Assembly (NCBI GenBank): GCA_028718375.1
Contig: JAQULZ010000012.1
Coordinates: 1-34,646 of the forward strand
Direction: 5' to 3'
Length of the DNA: 34,646 nt
From: Victivallaceae bacterium
GTDB taxonomy: Bacteria > Verrucomicrobiota > Lentisphaeria > Victivallales > Victivallaceae
Position 1 is the stretch's first letter, and each line of letters starts with the position of its first letter. Both the position numbers and the translations under genes were made by a program. This document shows, in pieces, positions 1-7,314 of this stretch. The notes beneath the pieces are model-generated. The model was not told the origin of the DNA and made no database searches. It worked only from the letters and a program-made list of their open reading frames with translations.

Positions 1-122
1 CTTTCCTATGGCATGACATGGCTCGTTACCTCACTATGCCCATAGTTCCGTTCCGGGCTGGCGGCTAACCTTTACCCGGGCTGGATTGTCCAGCTTGCAA
101 ATGCCAGCTTTGCTTGGCGCAC
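1..122 (-). mobile_element. 5' end of a probable group II intron, cut by the window edge
   Basis: Read on the minus strand from position 122, the sequence begins GTGCGCC, which fits the GUGYG start of group II introns. It continues with short paired elements that look like the start of domain I: a GCUGG/CCAGC hairpin, a CCGGG/CCCGG pair and a CUAUGG/CCAUAG pair around GUGAGGUAACGAGCC. The only reading frame here (ATG at 126) runs 30 codons to a TAG, although it has a strong AGGGAGGAGAG ribosome site. The simplest reading is that a gene start was interrupted right after its ATG by the intron. Only about 120 nt of intron are visible, so the reverse transcriptase, domain V and EBS/IBS pairing cannot be checked. 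Confidence 0.5.
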
Positions 123-150
123 TCATAACTCTCTCCTCCCTGCGGTTTTC

Positions 151-579
151 CTAATCCTTTTCCGCCTCGCAAAAGTGAGTATTAATGTAATTGCACGCCT
201 CCTCGAGCGAAGCGAGGATTTTGGTGCAGTAACGCACCATCCACGGACTGCATTCCTGAAATTCAAAAGGCGAAAAGGCCACGACGAATTTGCCGAGATC
301 ATGAGACGCGTAGAATATTTCCATGCTTGTCCCGATGCTCGGCTTATTGTAGTTGACCAGAACGATGTCCGCCGCGCGGACATCCTGCAAGTCAAATTCG
401 ACGATCTCATTGGCGCTGTCGACCCGGCGGTCGGTAAACTGCCGCCGCATCGGATCCAGAGTCTTGAACTGCGAATCCAGCAGTTTTTTGGCGGTTTCGC
501 GCCATTCGCGGGCGTGACCGGCGTGTTCGTCCATAATCGGACCGCTTAAATAGATGATTTTGGTTTTGTCACAAGTCAT
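151..579 (-). CDS. Nucleoside 2-deoxyribosyltransferase-like protein
   Basis: A 142-residue protein with the layout of the nucleoside 2-deoxyribosyltransferase (NDT/DUF4406) fold. It has an N-terminal strand with IIYLSGPI, a DPMRR motif, an EFDLQDVRAADIVLVN stretch carrying the usual conserved Asp, and IGTSMEI with the Glu expected as the catalytic nucleophile. Family members exchange or hydrolyse deoxyribosyl groups on nucleosides, but many homologues have untested substrates. I chose the ATG at 579 because homology begins just after it. A GTG at 600 in the same frame adds seven residues and cannot be excluded. A good sigma-70 promoter lies just upstream. The stop is 28 nt from the putative group II intron boundary. 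Confidence 0.72.
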   Translation of the reverse strand: MTCDKTKIIYLSGPIMDEHAGHAREWRETAKKLLDSQFKTLDPMRRQFTDRRVDSANEIVEFDLQDVRAADIVLVNYNKPSIGTSMEIFYASHDLGKFVVAFSPFEFQECSPWMVRYCTKILASLEEACNYINTHFCEAEKD

Positions 580-614
580 AAAAAAGTCATTTCCCTGCAC
601 TGACGGCTTATACT

Positions 615-643
615 ATATTATTATGGTTTGGACGTTAATGCAA
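615..643 (-). promoter_or_regulatory. Sigma-70-type promoter for the deoxyribosyltransferase-like gene
   Basis: On the minus strand a TTGCAT -35 box (638-643) and a TAATAT -10 box (615-620) are separated by exactly 17 bases. The boxes sit just upstream of the GTG/ATG start candidates at 600 and 579, giving a short 5' leader. Confidence 0.5.
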
Positions 644-716
644 GCGGAATTGACCGAATCTTCGCAAATAAGCGTAACCGAAAGCAAGCGGGAAAACCGC
701 GGAAGGAGGAAATAGA

Positions 717-950
717 TCAGAAATTCAGGAAGTCTTTTCCTGAATAAGCCCCGGTATATTTCGCAACCCAGCTCTGAACTATGGGTTCCAGAATAAAATC
801 TTCCAACTCGCCGGTCTGAGGCAGAGGTTTGTTGCAAAACGGGCAGTTGCGGAAAATTTCGATATCCGCGTACATCAGATGCTCATTGCAGTTCGGGCAG
901 ACCAGCACCCGGGTATTGGTATCTTCGTTTTTCCTGAATTCATATTGCAT
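717..950 (-). CDS. Small zinc-ribbon protein of unknown function
   Basis: A 77-residue protein with two CxxC knuckles, CPNC (Cys18, Cys21) and CPFC (Cys36, Cys39), spaced as in a zinc ribbon. The C-terminal half is aromatic and acidic and I do not recognise it. I chose the ATG at 950 because AGGTG lies six bases before it; a GTG at 959 is in frame but badly placed relative to that site. A TATACT box about 30 bases upstream may be a -10 element. No catalytic motif is visible. A role as a small nucleic-acid or protein-binding factor is only a guess. Confidence 0.6.
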   Translation of the reverse strand: MQYEFRKNEDTNTRVLVCPNCNEHLMYADIEIFRNCPFCNKPLPQTGELEDFILEPIVQSWVAKYTGAYSGKDFLNF

Positions 951-1136
951 ATCAGTCACCTGATAGTTATATTTCTACTAATAGTATACACTCTGAAACC
1001 GAAAAATAAACCGCCGAAACTGATATTTTACGACATAAATTGGAAACTCAAGTGGACAAATGAGCCTAACCGTCATATAATAGTACCGTCCCGATTTTAA
1101 CTGATTGCAACAGGAATTACCCAGTATATTAGCAAG

Positions 1137-2012
1137 ATGCAGCAACGTCCGAAATTACCGCCTTGGATTAGGGTAAAAGTGAATTGCGGCAAGAACCGCA
1201 GCGCTGTGGCGCACCTCCTGGACGAACTCCGGCTGCATTCCGTCTGCGCCAGCGCCCAATGTCCCAATTTAGGCGAGTGCTGGCATCGCGGTACCGCCGC
1301 CTTCATGATTCTCGGCGACGAGTGTACCCGCAACTGCAAATTCTGCGCGGTCAGGCATAATCCGCATCCCGCTCCCCCCGATCCGGCGGAAGTGCCGAAT
1401 CTGATTGAAGCGGTCGAACGCCTGCAGCTTAAATATGTCGTCGTCACCTGCGTCACCCGGGACGACCTGCCGGACGGCGGCGCCGGGCAGTTCGCGGCGG
1501 TAATCGACGCTCTCCGCCGGGAAGTTCCCGGGACGGAAATCGAGGTGTTGACTTCCGATTTCAACGGCAATATCAGGGCTCTGAAAACCGTGCTCGACGC
1601 GCGCCCGACCGTCTTTAACCATAACGTCGAAACCGTCCGGCGTCTGGCGGAACCGATCCGCGGCAAGGCTACCTATGACCGATCGCTCGAAGTGCTCGGC
1701 CGGGCTTTTGAATTGACTGAAGGTTCGATCCCGGTGAAATCCGGACTTATGGTCGGTTTGGGGGAAAAGGATGAGGAAGTACATGAGACCATCCGGGAAT
1801 TACGGGAGCGTAAAGTGAGTATATTGACTATCGGCCAGTATCTGCCGCCTTCCGCTGCCCATTGGCCGCTGGACCGCTACGTCGAGCCGGAAAAATTTGC
1901 GGAATGGGGAAAATTCGCCCGGGAAACCGGTTTCGATTTCGTCGCCAGCGCACCGTTGGTTCGCAGTTCATATCACGCGGAAGAACTGTTTTCCGCAACA
2001 AATAAGGGGTGA
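1137..2012 (+). CDS. lipA: Lipoyl synthase (radical SAM)
   Basis: A 291-residue protein that inserts two sulfurs into protein-bound octanoyl groups to make the lipoyl cofactor. The auxiliary iron-sulfur cluster motif is CASAQCPNLGEC (Cys37, Cys42, Cys48). The radical SAM motif CTRNCKFC supplies Cys63, Cys67 and Cys70. The family-specific RSSY sits near the C terminus, so both clusters and the serine ligand are complete. The ribosome site is weak (AGCAAG). Dihydrolipoyl dehydrogenase, a user of lipoate, lies 3 kb away at 4899-6299. No lipB or lplA is seen in the window. The histidine kinase gene starts 9 bases after the stop, so the two are probably co-transcribed. Confidence 0.95.
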   Translation: MQQRPKLPPWIRVKVNCGKNRSAVAHLLDELRLHSVCASAQCPNLGECWHRGTAAFMILGDECTRNCKFCAVRHNPHPAPPDPAEVPNLIEAVERLQLKYVVVTCVTRDDLPDGGAGQFAAVIDALRREVPGTEIEVLTSDFNGNIRALKTVLDARPTVFNHNVETVRRLAEPIRGKATYDRSLEVLGRAFELTEGSIPVKSGLMVGLGEKDEEVHETIRELRERKVSILTIGQYLPPSAAHWPLDRYVEPEKFAEWGKFARETGFDFVASAPLVRSSYHAEELFSATNKG

Positions 2013-2021
2013 ACTTCAAAA

Positions 2022-3596
2022 ATGGAAATCGTTCTGTTAATCTTATTGTCGGTGATACTTGCGATCGTTATTGTTATCCTGAGGACCAAGCTGATCGTAA
2101 CCCGGCGCATTTCCGCCAGCCTGGTTAAGGGCATTACCAAGGAACGCAATGCGACTGCGGATATTCTGGGTTTGTCCCGGCGGATTATTGCTTCCCAAAG
2201 CAAGGAAAAAGAATTTCTGCCTTACTTCATCAAGTATACCATCCGGTCGTTGAAAGCCAGCGGCGGAGCGATATTACTGTGCGGGAAGGACGATTATTTT
2301 TACGGCTGTGCGGTCGCCGGCACTTTCCCCCCGCTGAAGGAAGTGGGACCGCAGATCGAAAGTCAGCTGCTGGCCCATGAAAAACGCCACACTGAATTTA
2401 TCCGCGGGTTCAAAACGAAATTTATGGCGAATGAACTCGCCCAACTTTGCGATGCCAAAGGTTTCGTCTTTTTCCATCATGACGCGCCGGAATCCTTTCC
2501 GAAAACCTTCATCAACGAAGCCCCGCTTTCCCTGATCGCCCCGATCAAACTCGATGATAAAATCTACGGCTGCATCATCGTCACTTCGAAGGATGACTTT
2601 GATTCCCACCGTTTATCCCGCAACGACGGGCTGTATCTGATCCGCCTGGCGGAAATAGCGGCGCTGTGTATTGAGGTCATTAAGGATTTCAGGAAACGGC
2701 AGGAATATGAACAGCAGCTCCAGGCAGCCAGGGAAGAAGGCATGACCCAGGTATCTTCCGGAATCATTCACAATATCGGTAACGCCATCACGATTGCCAA
2801 ACTTGCCGTCAACAGCCTGATCGAAAGTTTTAACCTCAAATCCGAAGACCGCCCGGAAAATCTGATGCTGGATACGATTCTGCCGCGGCTGGAACAGGCG
2901 CTTGCCAAGGGTAACCTGACTGAATTTCTCCGAGATGATCCTCAGGGCAAGGAATATTTGCCGGCGCTGAAGGAACTGCTCGGTCATATCAGGGTTACCA
3001 ACAACGAAGCCATGATGATGCTCAAGTCATTGTCCGACAAGTTGTTTCATATCAGCGAGATTATCGAATTACAGCAGCGTTTCGTGGGCGAGCTGGGCAC
3101 TGAAAACATGACCCGGCTAAGCAAGGTTGTCACCGCCTCGGTAACTATTTTTGACGAATCATTCAATAAGCGCGGCTATAAAATCAATACCGATCTGGAT
3201 GAGAAGGTTCCCGAGGTTCTGGTCGATCCGTCCATGCTGACTCAGGTATTCATTAACCTTATCAAAAACGCCATCGAGGCGATGGAGGCGGAGAATGACC
3301 CCAAGAAAAAGTATGCCCTGAATATCAGTTTGAAATCCGCGCAGCGGGGCGATAAGAACTATGCTGCCGTGACGGTCGATGACAACGGTCCCGGCATTCC
3401 GGACGAAATCAAGGAGAAAATGTTCAACTTCGGGTTTTCCACCAAAATGGAAAAGAACAGCAGCAGCCGCGGCATCGGGCTGCATTTCTGTGTAGACTGT
3501 CTCAAAAAATACGGCGGGTTCATCGAAGCGAACACCGAAGTCGGAAAGGGCTCGAGTTTTATCGTTTATCTGCCGGTCTCCGGACAGAGCTTATAG
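2022..3596 (+). CDS. GAF-domain sensor histidine kinase
   Basis: A 524-residue membrane-anchored kinase. One N-terminal transmembrane helix (residues 3-20) leaves little or no periplasmic domain. A GAF-like sensor (about 45-220) and a short coiled coil (225-245) follow. The phospho-acceptor region SSGIIHNIGNAI puts the histidine at 250, followed by Asn-Ile-Gly-Asn, as in kinases with an HNIGN-type H-box. The ATP-binding domain is complete: N box NLIKNAIEAM (412-421), DDNGPGIP (453-460) and GIGLH (484-488). The signal is probably cytoplasmic because the GAF domain is inside the cell. The gene follows lipA by 9 bases and converges with a response regulator 23 bases away, its likely partner. Confidence 0.9.
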   Translation: MEIVLLILLSVILAIVIVILRTKLIVTRRISASLVKGITKERNATADILGLSRRIIASQSKEKEFLPYFIKYTIRSLKASGGAILLCGKDDYFYGCAVAGTFPPLKEVGPQIESQLLAHEKRHTEFIRGFKTKFMANELAQLCDAKGFVFFHHDAPESFPKTFINEAPLSLIAPIKLDDKIYGCIIVTSKDDFDSHRLSRNDGLYLIRLAEIAALCIEVIKDFRKRQEYEQQLQAAREEGMTQVSSGIIHNIGNAITIAKLAVNSLIESFNLKSEDRPENLMLDTILPRLEQALAKGNLTEFLRDDPQGKEYLPALKELLGHIRVTNNEAMMMLKSLSDKLFHISEIIELQQRFVGELGTENMTRLSKVVTASVTIFDESFNKRGYKINTDLDEKVPEVLVDPSMLTQVFINLIKNAIEAMEAENDPKKKYALNISLKSAQRGDKNYAAVTVDDNGPGIPDEIKEKMFNFGFSTKMEKNSSSRGIGLHFCVDCLKKYGGFIEANTEVGKGSSFIVYLPVSGQSL

Positions 3597-3619
3597 AGAG
3601 GCCTGCATCACAGCTTCCG

Positions 3620-4735
3620 CTATTGGCCGAGGTCGTTTTCCCGGTTGGCTGTTTCCAGGCAATTGTCGACTTTCTGAACCAATGATTTCACGGTCTGGTC
3701 GGAATCATATTTCTTCTGCAATTGCCGCACATCGGAACGGATTCCATTGATGATCGCCACCAGATTGCGCGTCCTGGTGGAAGCAGAATCCTTTTTCGCC
3801 TTGATCGAGGCGTTTTCCAATCCCTCAAGCGAGGTCATCACCAGCAGATTAAGCAGCTTATACCATTCCGGGTCGGTCTGGGGCCGGGCGTCGCAAATCC
3901 CGATTATCACCGAAAAATCATTACTTTTAAGCGGAATGACATAAACCTCGTCAATATTGTTCCGGACGGCGTTGCTTCCCTGTAACCGTTTGGAATTCCT
4001 GGCAAAAAAGTCGGCCGCGAAGTCATCTTCAACCCCTTTTACCGCCTGCAATATCCATTTCCCCTGACTTTCATTCCATTCCGCCGCCATGCCCTTCGGC
4101 GCATTCAGGAAAAAAAGGAAAGAATTAAGCGTAGCCAGGTAAGGATTGTCTGCCGTGTTGGCGTTATGTCTCGCGGTACGCATACAGACCAGCGTTTTTT
4201 CGAGCCAGGCGCGCCGCAGCCGTTCAAGGCATTCGGCGTTCCATTTGGCGGTCAGCGACAGGGCGAGCTGGAAGATTTCTTCGGCCTGGAACGGTTTTTT
4301 GATATAAAGCAGTTTTTCCGGCATGCCTACTTCCTCGGCAATGGTACTCTGATTATGATCGGCATAAGCGGTCATGATTACGATCTCAATATTCTTATCT
4401 ATTTCCCGGATCTTTTTGGCGGTAGTGAGACCGTCCCAACCCGGCGGCATGCGCATGTCCGTGAACATGACGGCGTAAGGAGCTTTGTTGTTGAGCGCCG
4501 CCTTCACCATTTCGAAGGCTTCTTCTCCCTGGCCCGCAGTATCGATGTCATAGCGGGGTGCAGTTCTCAAGGGTGGATTCTGCTTTTCCGGTTCGATTCC
4601 CATCAGCCGGGCGCGCATACTTTGGACCAGCGAACTCGTTTTGTTTGGTTGACCGCTGTTGACCAGTAACTTCCCCAGTTGTTCACGCAGGTCTTCCTGA
4701 TCGTCTACAATTAGAATCCTGTTATTTTTAACCAT
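3620..4735 (-). CDS. Response regulator with a non-DNA-binding, GAF-like output half
   Basis: A 371-residue protein with an N-terminal receiver domain: acidic pocket Asp11/Asp12, phospho-acceptor Asp93 in FTDMRMP, Thr122 in MTAYAD and Lys147 in KKPF. The receiver is stretched by about 35 extra residues between the first strand and the next helix (about 28-62), which is unusual. Residues 180-310 look like a GAF-type domain, with a strand pair around VYVIPLKSNDFSVIIG. The C terminus is helical and charged, probably coiled coil. No helix-turn-helix, GGDEF, EAL or HD motif is visible, so the output is unknown. It converges on the histidine kinase gene with 23 bases between stops and is likely its partner. 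Confidence 0.85.
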   Translation of the reverse strand: MVKNNRILIVDDQEDLREQLGKLLVNSGQPNKTSSLVQSMRARLMGIEPEKQNPPLRTAPRYDIDTAGQGEEAFEMVKAALNNKAPYAVMFTDMRMPPGWDGLTTAKKIREIDKNIEIVIMTAYADHNQSTIAEEVGMPEKLLYIKKPFQAEEIFQLALSLTAKWNAECLERLRRAWLEKTLVCMRTARHNANTADNPYLATLNSFLFFLNAPKGMAAEWNESQGKWILQAVKGVEDDFAADFFARNSKRLQGSNAVRNNIDEVYVIPLKSNDFSVIIGICDARPQTDPEWYKLLNLLVMTSLEGLENASIKAKKDSASTRTRNLVAIINGIRSDVRQLQKKYDSDQTVKSLVQKVDNCLETANRENDLGQ

Positions 4736-4844
4736 ATCTCGCTAATCCGAATTTACCGGTGTCGGCTGTACCAAAGCATCAGACCATTTCAGAAGATACA
4801 CCTTATGGCTGAAAGTATCAAGAGTCCGGGAAGAAAAATTACCG

Positions 4845-4891
4845 TAAAAACACCCGCAGTGATGATTAGTCAATTCAGCCGCGGGCGTTTT
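4845..4891 (-). terminator. Rho-independent terminator of lpd
   Basis: Just after the lpd stop on the minus strand, AACGCCCGC (4881-4889) pairs with GCGGGTGTT (4849-4857) in a nine-pair stem with one G-U pair, followed by a run of T. The loop is long, about 23 bases. Confidence 0.6.
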
Positions 4892-4898
4892 AATGGAT

Positions 4899-6299
4899 TT
4901 ATTTACCCTGCTTACGGATGGGGATATGGGCGCACTCCCCGTGGACGGCGTGAGCGGCTTCCATCATGGCTTCGCCGAGGGTCGGATGGGCATGGACAGC
5001 CCGGCCGAGTTCCCGGGCGGTGATTTCGAGCCGCATTGCCGGGACCGCTTCGGCAATAAGGTCAGTAGCGTGCGTGCCGACGATATGAACTCCCAGTACC
5101 TGATCCGTTTTACGGTCGGCAATGATTTTGACCATACCGCCGGTTTCTTCAACGGCCATTGCCTTGCCTAATGCCGCGAACGGGAATTTACCGGCGGTAT
5201 AATCGATATTTTGTGCTTTGCACTGTTCTTCGCTCAGGCCGACGGTACCGATTTCGGGATGAGTGAAAATACACCCCGGTACCAGGTCGTAACTGAAAGC
5301 GGTACGGCGGCCGCAAATGTTGTTCACGGCGCAAACCCCCATCGCACTGGCCAGATGGGCCAGCCAGATTCTGCCGGCGATGTCACCGATGGCGTAAATA
5401 TTGGGAACATTGGTCTTGCAGTGTTCATTGACCGGAATCCAGCCGCGGTCATCGGTTTTCACTCCGGCGGCGGGCAGATTCAAAGCGGCGGAAACCGCTT
5501 TGCGGCCGACGGAAACCAGCAGATAATCGGCCTGCAAAGTCTGGCCGCCGACCTTGCCGCTGACGCCGTGGGCAGTCGCTTTTATATCGGACATCGGCGT
5601 TCCGGTCAGAATCTCAATGCCGAGTTTTTTCATGGCGGCGGCGGTGACGCGGGCGATTTCCCGGTCGACCAGCGGCAGAGCCTGCGGCAGCATTTCGACC
5701 ACGGTAACTTTGGTGCCGAGTTCGGCGAACAGACAGGCGAATTCGCAGCCGATCACTCCGCCGCCCAGAATAAGCAGGCTTTCGGGTATTTTTTCAATAG
5801 CCAGCAGTTCGGTCGAAGTCAGCACTCGCGGGGACTCGGGGATGAATCCGGGCACTAAAGATTCCGAACCGCTGGCGATGATGAAATTGTCCGCGGTGAT
5901 TTTCGCGCCGTTGTCTTCCCCGCCGCTGACGACCACGCTTTTCCGGTCGAGAAAAGCGGCGGCGCCGTTAAACGTTCTGACTCCGGCGGCTTTCAGTAAA
6001 CCGGCGATGCCCTGGCGCAGCTTGGCGACGACTTGGTCTTTGCGGAGCTGCATCCGATTCCAGTCAGGAGTTATTTCGCCGCTGATGTCAATGCCGAAAT
6101 CGGCCGCGCGGCGCGCCTGACGGAGCACTTCCACGCTCGCGATTAAAGTTTTGGTCGGGATACAGCCGGTATTCAGGCAGGTGCCGCCGAAATACGCTTT
6201 TTCAATCAAGGCTACATTCAGGCCTTTTTGGCCGGCATGAATGGCCGCGACATAGCCTCCGGGTCCGGCGCCGATAACGCACAAATCGAATTTTTCCAT
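4899..6299 (-). CDS. lpd: Dihydrolipoyl dehydrogenase (E3)
   Basis: A 466-residue FAD-dependent disulfide oxidoreductase that re-oxidises dihydrolipoyl groups of 2-oxoacid dehydrogenase or glycine cleavage complexes with NAD. The FAD motif GAGPGGY is at residues 10-16. The redox pair is in GGTCLNTGCIPTK (Cys41, Cys46). A second nucleotide-binding motif is LILGGGVIGCEFA, and the C-terminal HAHPTLGEAM holds the His-Glu pair of the active site. I chose the ATG at 6299 over an upstream in-frame start because AAGGA lies seven bases before it and homology begins there. No E1, E2 or gcv genes are in the window, so which complex it serves is unknown. A terminator follows. Confidence 0.95.
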   Translation of the reverse strand: MEKFDLCVIGAGPGGYVAAIHAGQKGLNVALIEKAYFGGTCLNTGCIPTKTLIASVEVLRQARRAADFGIDISGEITPDWNRMQLRKDQVVAKLRQGIAGLLKAAGVRTFNGAAAFLDRKSVVVSGGEDNGAKITADNFIIASGSESLVPGFIPESPRVLTSTELLAIEKIPESLLILGGGVIGCEFACLFAELGTKVTVVEMLPQALPLVDREIARVTAAAMKKLGIEILTGTPMSDIKATAHGVSGKVGGQTLQADYLLVSVGRKAVSAALNLPAAGVKTDDRGWIPVNEHCKTNVPNIYAIGDIAGRIWLAHLASAMGVCAVNNICGRRTAFSYDLVPGCIFTHPEIGTVGLSEEQCKAQNIDYTAGKFPFAALGKAMAVEETGGMVKIIADRKTDQVLGVHIVGTHATDLIAEAVPAMRLEITARELGRAVHAHPTLGEAMMEAAHAVHGECAHIPIRKQGK

Positions 6300-6703
6300 T
6301 TTGCATTCCTTCGCTGCAGGTTTTATCATAAGACCGGTTGCGGGAAAACCTGTTTCCCGCTCCGGAAACCTTCGAACCCTTCCTACATTAGTCCGATTTG
6401 CCGAAGATACAAGCTTCCGTCAAAAGTTGCATGAAAAAAATGAAAAGTAAAAAACATCGCTTTTCGAGAAAGGTATTGATCAACTTATTCTTTTTATGGG
6501 TCTTCACCGAAATTTGTGGGTCAAAGGTAATACCGCGGAACCCCTGCGGCGTCAAGTTTTTTCCGGCATAACGACTTCGCCGCCCCGGCAAGCCGGGGAC
6601 TTATACGGAAAAATACTTGACTCCTTCGGGAACCCGCTGTTCATACCGATTTGCAATCTAAGAGCAAGTAAAAATCGGAATTATTGCGGATGCCGGAAGC
6701 GTT

Positions 6704-6744
6704 AAAACGAACTGGGCGCTACCGGGGTAGCGACGGTTCGTTTT
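6704..6744. repeat. Long two-part hairpin
   Basis: AAAACGAAC (6704-6712) pairs perfectly with GTTCGTTTT (6736-6744). Inside it, after a small internal loop, CGCTACC pairs with GGTAGCG. The outer arms almost extend further (GTTAAAACGAAC against GTTCGTTTTGAC). The T-rich end could let it act as a terminator, but no gene ends immediately beside it. Confidence 0.5.
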
Positions 6745-6797
6745 GACGCAAAACGGCGCCGCAAGAATCCGACCGTACACGGCAGCATGCTTTTGGG

Positions 6798-7058
6798 CTA
6801 GTTCACCAGCAAAAAGAATACTGCGATATACCTATCGCTCATTATTTTTGCCGGCAACTCAGGCTCAAAATCAAAGCTGTTTTTACTAGCTCTTATGCAA
6901 TTCGGTATTAATAACGGAATCAGACGCATTCTGAATTTCTGGAACGTAAAGTCCCAATGCGCATGAGATATGAGATGCATTACCACCGGTCGGCTGTTTT
7001 TCGGCTGCCCGGGGATGTCCTTGCCGCCGGCCGCCAAATATTCCATCGCCGCTGTCAC
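6798..7058 (-). pseudogene. Remnant resembling the start of a GH38 alpha-mannosidase
   Basis: The minus-strand frame contains VMHLISHAHWD followed by FQKFRMRLIPLL. Bacterial GH38 alpha-mannosidases start with a His-x-His-Trp-Asp-Arg-Glu-Trp metal-binding motif, followed after a few residues by a phenylalanine-rich helix of the type FEKFRMRLVDLLD. Here the Arg-Glu-Trp part is missing, as if a short deletion joined the two halves. The frame then ends after about 86 codons with no further domain, whereas the family runs to 800 residues or more. If the resemblance is real, this is a decayed N-terminal fragment. It could also be chance. Confidence 0.35.
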
Positions 7059-7125
7059 TTTTTCGTGCTCTATAACGATTAAGTTAATAATTGAGCCTGA
7101 CTCCGGCTATCATTACAGTAATTAG

Positions 7126-7218
7126 TGTAGTGTCTCTTAAGTTCTATCGCATAGGTTTTCTCATTTAACGAGGCTATATGCAATAGTTTCCACTTAACAT
7201 ATTTTGAGAGACACTACA
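7126..7218. mobile_element. 93-bp MITE-like element with perfect terminal inverted repeats
   Basis: TGTAGTGTCTCT (7126-7137) and AGAGACACTACA (7207-7218) are perfect 12-bp terminal inverted repeats. They are flanked on both sides by TTAG (7122-7125 and 7219-7222), which fits a 4-bp target-site duplication. The 69 bases between carry no gene. It is too small to code for a transposase, so it would move only with help from a related insertion sequence. I do not recognise the parent family. Confidence 0.65.
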
Positions 7219-7242
7219 TTAGATAATTTTTCAGTAAACTTG

Positions 7243-7270
7243 TTGACAATATTCAAATGTACACTATAAT
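7243..7270 (+). promoter_or_regulatory. Perfect sigma-70 promoter of the aminotransferase gene
   Basis: TTGACA (7243-7248) and TATAAT (7265-7270) both match consensus exactly and are spaced by 16 bases. The promoter lies 24 bases beyond the MITE-like element and 45 bases before the ATG at 7315. It is the strongest promoter I can see in the window. Confidence 0.8.
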
Positions 7271-7284
7271 TATAATATTGAATA

Positions 7285-7298
7285 CGAAAACGTTTAAG
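7285..7298. promoter_or_regulatory. LacI-family-like operator half-palindrome
   Basis: CGAAAACGTTTAAG lies just downstream of the -10 box, where a bound repressor would block transcription. The centre AAACGTTT is palindromic with a CG core, as in many LacI/GalR-family operators. The outer bases match less well, and no LacI-type gene is in the window. Confidence 0.35.
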
Positions 7299-7314
7299 AA
7301 AGCTGAGGTGACTT

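Larger units (their letters stand above)
6300..7121. other. Gene-poor, decayed intergenic stretch
   Basis: About 820 bases between the lpd start and the MITE-like element. I see no intact gene. Short open frames on the plus strand (around 6431-6705) have no recognisable domain and shift frame repeatedly. The stretch holds a long hairpin (6704-6744) and a remnant resembling a GH38 alpha-mannosidase N terminus on the minus strand (6798-7058). It reads as a site of repeated insertion and decay. Confidence 0.55.

Noticed and set aside
34-126. 30-codon minus-strand ORF with a strong ribosome site
   Set aside because: It ends quickly and resembles no protein. The group II intron reading explains both the ribosome site and the early stop better.
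1097-1784. Minus-strand open frames opposite lipA
   Set aside because: They are antisense to an intact lipA with complete cysteine motifs and have Arg/Ser-rich shadow composition.
5211-5858. Long plus-strand open frame opposite lpd
   Set aside because: It is antisense to a well-supported dihydrolipoyl dehydrogenase, with low-complexity Gly/Gln/His composition and no recognisable motif.
6701-6748. Possible integron attC site
   Set aside because: The GTT...AAC-like ends and the fold are suggestive, but the arms are nearly perfectly symmetric without the extrahelical bases or R/L box layout of attC, and there is no integrase or cassette nearby.
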